Shown: one piece after another, positions 53,604-56,655 of the stretch
Layout of the letters: each line of letters starts with the position of its first letter
Position numbering within the stretch: the stretch's first letter is position 1
From: Mesostigma viride
Taxonomy: Eukaryota > Streptophyta > Mesostigmatophyceae > Mesostigmatales > Mesostigmataceae
Direction: 5' to 3'
DNA length: 56,655 nt
Assembly (NCBI GenBank): GCA_009746045.1
Contig: RPFO01000906.1
Coordinates: 1-56,655 of the forward strand
Position numbers and translations under genes: made by a program
Notes under the pieces: generated by a model
Database searches by the model: none
What the model was told of the DNA's origin: nothing
What the model saw: only the letters and a program-made list of their open reading frames with translations

Positions 53604-54904
53604 ATGTATACACAATCTATGGCTTCGGACAATTCCTGGTACTCGCGCGCTATCCCCAAGTCCATGCAATACCTCGTGAAGGCGCTGGGTCAGCACACGA
53701 CTCAACGAGTCCATCTCAGCACCCTCTCAGCAAGCGACGGCATCAAACAAGGGTCTGTGGTCGCGGTCCGCCTCCCCACGTCCGGGTTCGTGGACTTGCA
53801 CTCCTTCGCAATGTTTTTCACGGGGACCCCCACGACCACGGCGGGGTTCGCAAAGTTCCCCGCGTACACGTCCTCCATCATCAGGCGCCTCGAGGTACTG
53901 GCAGGAGGTCAGACTCGACAGCATCAACGACTACTCCCAGCTGTTCCATACGCTGCTCTCGGTGCACGGCGGTGTCGAGTACAATCTCGCGCAGGCTCCC
54001 GCTGGTTGGTCGAAGAATAACAACATCGTCATTGCTGATGCGGCTGGCGCTCTCACAAACAACGTGAAGGCAAACACCGCAGTGGACGGCGTCATTGACC
54101 ACTTTTTGGGATTCCTGAGTGGCGAGCCTCGGATCGTGGATCTGAGTCTCTTCCCCCCCATCGAGATCCGAATCACACTCATGGACGGAGGGGTGATGCT
54201 TCCTAGCGTGGCGCAAGCAGCTGCTGGTGGCATCGTGGCCGTTGACGCAGGAACGGGGGTTGGTTTCGAACTGAGCAACATCCACTTTAGCATCGACACG
54301 TACAGGTTCCAAGAAGATATCGTGGGCCAGATTTTCTCGTCCAGGCTTGCCGAGGGTGGAACTCTCTCCTTCAAGTGGCGGACGTGGCAGTCTACCAAAC
54401 AGTCGCTCGGGACTCGCACTCCCTATGCCATCAAGGCGTCGCTGTCTTCCGCGTCCGCCAGCAAACTCCTGGCGATTCAGGTTGCTGCCGGCGCGGACGT
54501 GACCAACGCATCTGGCAATACGATGTTCAATCACATCGCGGATGGTATGACTTCCTACCAATACGACATCAACGGATCCAACCTAGCGCCTGGATACCGT
54601 ACGAACGCAACGAGGCGTGGATCAATCTGTTGTCCGCGTTCGGTGACCAAGGGAATGTTTGTCCTGTGTCCGGGAGGGCATGACTCCTACCACGTGGCTA
54701 AACAACAACTTCACGATGGCGTGTCACCTTAATATGCCGTGTGCCGGTCCAGAGTACATGAGCGGCCTTGACCTTCGTGGCACGGCATCGGTGGTCACGC
54801 TGCGAGTCGAGAAGGGAGCAACGGACTGCATTTCCTACATCTTCACGGAATGCGAATCAAAGATGGACATCGCTGCAGGCAGGCAGGCAGCCGTGTACCT
54901 CTAA
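53604..54904 (+). pseudogene. Major capsid protein (double jelly roll), several frameshifts
   Basis: The ATG at 53,604, or the in-frame 53,619 (MASDNSWYSRAIPKSMQYLV), starts a ~430-residue protein. Breaks lie near 53,910 (after IIRRLEVLAGG), 54,600 and 54,680. Recognisable blocks are GSVVAVRLPTSGFVDLHSFA in the first jelly roll, RLDSINDYSQLFHTLLSVHG, YRFQEDIVGQIFSSRLAEGG, TLSFKWRTWQ and the C-terminal DIAAGRQAAVYL. Beta-strand periodicity, length, operon position (last of the small capsid genes) and the block order match PLV double-jelly-roll capsids, which form pseudo-hexameric trimers. Family call by recall, not by alignment. With three frame changes, this copy would not yield a capsid protein unless the changes are consensus errors. 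Confidence 0.75.
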
Positions 54905-54932
54905 AAAATATATACGTGTGTAATGACAAACG

Positions 54933-55103
54933 ATGGACTACTTTCGAGACCCTAGCATCACAGCTAATCCGTTTAACAGGTTGAAGTTGATTTTTGACAT
55001 TCCTGAAATGGCAGATTCTGGTCTGTCCATGACAATGCCAGCTAGACGAGCATTGCCCCTTCTCCCCACCTTCAAGTATCCGCTACCAAACCAAAAAAAA
55101 TAA
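54933..55103 (+). CDS. 56-residue ORF, hypothetical
   Basis: It starts MDYFRDPSITANPFNRLKLI and ends YPLPNQKK with TAA at 55,101. It sits 28 bp after the capsid gene and 19 bp before the spike gene, with a TATA-like AAAAAATATATACG 15-30 bp upstream. No family recognised. The tight spacing supports a real gene. Confidence 0.45.
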   Translation: MDYFRDPSITANPFNRLKLIFDIPEMADSGLSMTMPARRALPLLPTFKYPLPNQKK

Positions 55104-55122
55104 CGACGATTAGTCTATACAA

Positions 55123-56655
55123 ATGTTGCTGGATAGTGGTATATGCCCCGCTCTTTTATATAAACGACGCGTTCCTAGTACCTCGGTCACGGTTGGGTTA
55201 TCAACAGTGGACCTTACACCATCGAATGTCCCCGTTTTCGTGATGGCGACATTTAATGAAGACGTCACTGGTTTTGATCTATCAGACATTGACGTGACAA
55301 ACGGAACGGCAGTCGACCTCTTTTTAGGTGCACCGGCGACGTATTTTTTGATATAACAAATATCACAGGTTCGATCCCAACCACGGTTTCCGTGAAAGAA
55401 AATAAGGTAACAGGGGTGTCTGGTGCGTACAACGAAGACTCTAATCTGTTATCATTCACCTACACCCCTCCTCCACCGCCGTCACGCTTGCTACAACGGC
55501 AGGGACGTATCAACCACAAGCCCCGTCACAATGGATGTCACATTTGACAAGCCCGTGACCGGGTTTGGTAGCGGGACATCTACGTGAACAACGGAGCAGT
55601 GTCGTCGGTAACCGTACCGGGGCATCATACCAGTTCGCAGTGACACCGACCACTCCATACTCCCAGACGACCGTGAGGGTGGTCGATGGCACGACGGTAG
55701 GCGAATTCGGGGTCACAAACGCCGAGTCCAACACGGTCGCGTTCACCTACTCCCCCGCCGCCTACAGTCACCCTCGCGACTTCGGCCGGGGCAACACGTC
55801 CACGAGCCAGTCGGCGTGACGGCCACCTTCAGCCGGTCAGTCACTGGTTTCGCGCTCGGGGACATCGTCGTTACCAACGGGACGGCGTCCAACTTGGTGC
55901 AGGTAAACGCGGCGTTTTACACGTTCGACGTGTCAGGAACTCGAACACGTTGACGACCGTCAGCGTGGGTTCAACGCGGCGACAGACTCCGTGTCGGGTA
56001 ACGGGAACTCGGCGTCTACTCTCTTACTTTTTACGTATACGCCAGTTTACAACCCCGCTTCGGACTCGTCCGTCTTGGCGTGGTACGATCCATCGGACGT
56101 GTCCACCCTTTCCGTCAACAGCGACGGAACGGGAGGGGCTCCCGCGTACGCGTCCAAGGTCGGCAGGATGGCGGACAAGAAGAACACCTACACCTGACGC
56201 AGGCAACAAGCGCATGCAACCAGAAAGAGACGCGACGTCTCTATCCTCCGCATCTTCGTGGCTTCGGTTCTACTACTCCAGCCAGCGTTTTTGGCGTATT
56301 CCGGAAACATCCTCAACGCGAACACGCGCACCATCGTGATCGTCGCCAAACAGCGCAACACAGCACTCGCCCGCCCAGATCCTTACGTCTCATCAGGCAC
56401 AGCGACAAAAGGCATGATGTTGTGCGCGCCCGGAAGCACGCCTGCCATTGTGTACCAGACAGACTCGCTCAAAGTAACAAATTACGCGTCCAACACGGCC
56501 GTCAAGGAAGTGGCGACCGGCAGTCAGTTTTTCGACGACCAACCTCACGTCCTCCACGTCTCGTACGATGCATCGGTCACCCCAAGGTGTGGAGCGCGAC
56601 GTTCGACGGTACTTAGGGAGGGCACGGTGTCACAGTAAACAGCTTACAATCAGCC
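55123..56655 (+). pseudogene. Spike-like protein: three Ig-like repeats plus lectin-like domain, frameshifted, partial
   Basis: ATG at 55,123. Three ~90-residue repeats are seen at about 55,185-55,470, 55,485-55,760 and 55,765-56,040. Their markers are NEDVTGFDLSDIDVTNGTA, DKPVTGFG-x-GDIYVNNGAV and SRSVTGFALGDIVVTNGTAS, each followed by a YxFxVT/YTFDVS strand and ending in FTYTP or FTYSP. This is a bacterial-type Ig-like repeat. Then VLAWYDPSDVSTLSVNSDG opens a segment resembling ConA-like/LamG lectin domains, with TRTIVIVAKQRN and QFFDDQPHVLHVSYD. At least five frame changes are needed, near 55,350, 55,480, 55,585, 55,790 and 56,195. The C-terminus is off the edge. Predicted role: a host-surface carbohydrate-binding spike. 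Confidence 0.6.

Larger units (their letters stand above)
41597..56655. mobile_element. Endogenous polinton-like virus (partial, right end outside window)
   Basis: A compact block of viral hallmark genes without introns and with intergenic gaps of 2-30 bp on each arm: PrimPol-helicase, tyrosine recombinase, A32-type ATPase, double-jelly-roll major capsid protein and a candidate penton protein. The combination, a tyrosine integrase, no protein-primed polymerase B in view and about 15 kb or more in size, fits polinton-like viruses of algae better than Mavericks (retroviral-type integrase, pPolB) or virophages (cysteine protease expected; none seen). Terminal inverted repeats could not be tested because the right end is outside the window. 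Confidence 0.85.

Noticed and set aside
41597-56655. Maverick/Polinton or virophage identity for the viral block
   Set aside because: No protein-primed polymerase B, retroviral-type integrase or maturation cysteine protease was seen; the tyrosine recombinase plus PrimPol-helicase set fits PLVs better. The unseen right end could still change this.

Overview
The window reads as a repeat-rich nuclear genome of a microalga, most likely of the green lineage. The evidence is two spliced housekeeping genes with GT-AG introns, a short interstitial run of plant-type telomere repeats (CCCTAAA), eukaryote-only transposon classes (CACTA, hAT, Mutator-like, LINE, an R2-like retroelement), and a large block of genes typical of polinton-like viruses (PLVs), which are known from algal genomes. 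The species is an inference and cannot be proven from this sequence.

Layout. 1-6,265: two satellite arrays (about 70-bp and 30-bp units). 6,266-8,570: no gene seen, with an AT-rich patch near 8.2 kb. 8,575-9,130: tandem array of a GCCGGC-centred repeat, followed by a spliced, partly broken DDE-transposase-like gene (9,273-12,622) whose introns carry the same kind of element. 13,229-20,800: a non-LTR retroelement (reverse transcriptase, zinc knuckle, restriction-like endonuclease) split by a 4.4-kb CACTA transposon; a second, 5'-truncated copy of its 3' end follows at 20,817-21,443. 22,283-25,521: a four-exon TRAPPC6 (Trs33-type) gene on the minus strand. 26,094-26,738: a 645-bp hAT-type element sitting in the target duplication of a 3.6-kb Mutator-like element (26,750-30,337). 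30,835-35,952: a six-exon gene for an organelle-type THUMP-domain rRNA guanine-N2 methyltransferase (RlmL family). 36,213-41,450: palindrome, telomere-like repeats, LINE fragments, a 55-bp miniature element in four copies, and a TTAA-flanked 1.7-kb element nested inside one of them.

41,597-56,655 (running off the right edge): an endogenous polinton-like virus. On the minus strand lie a PrimPol-SF2 primase-helicase, a tyrosine recombinase, a small AT-hook protein, an A32-type packaging ATPase and a coiled-coil protein. Diverging from a 24-bp intergenic gap, the plus strand carries a 921-aa fibre-like protein, an unknown protein, a basic zinc-finger protein, a candidate minor capsid (penton-like) protein, a small amphipathic virion protein, a double-jelly-roll major capsid protein, a 56-aa ORF and a spike of Ig-like repeats plus a lectin-like domain. 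This is a replication, integration, packaging and capsid module. The primase-helicase, ATPase, both capsid genes and the spike carry frameshifts, whereas the spliced host genes read cleanly. The element is therefore probably a decaying integrated copy, although local consensus error is not excluded.
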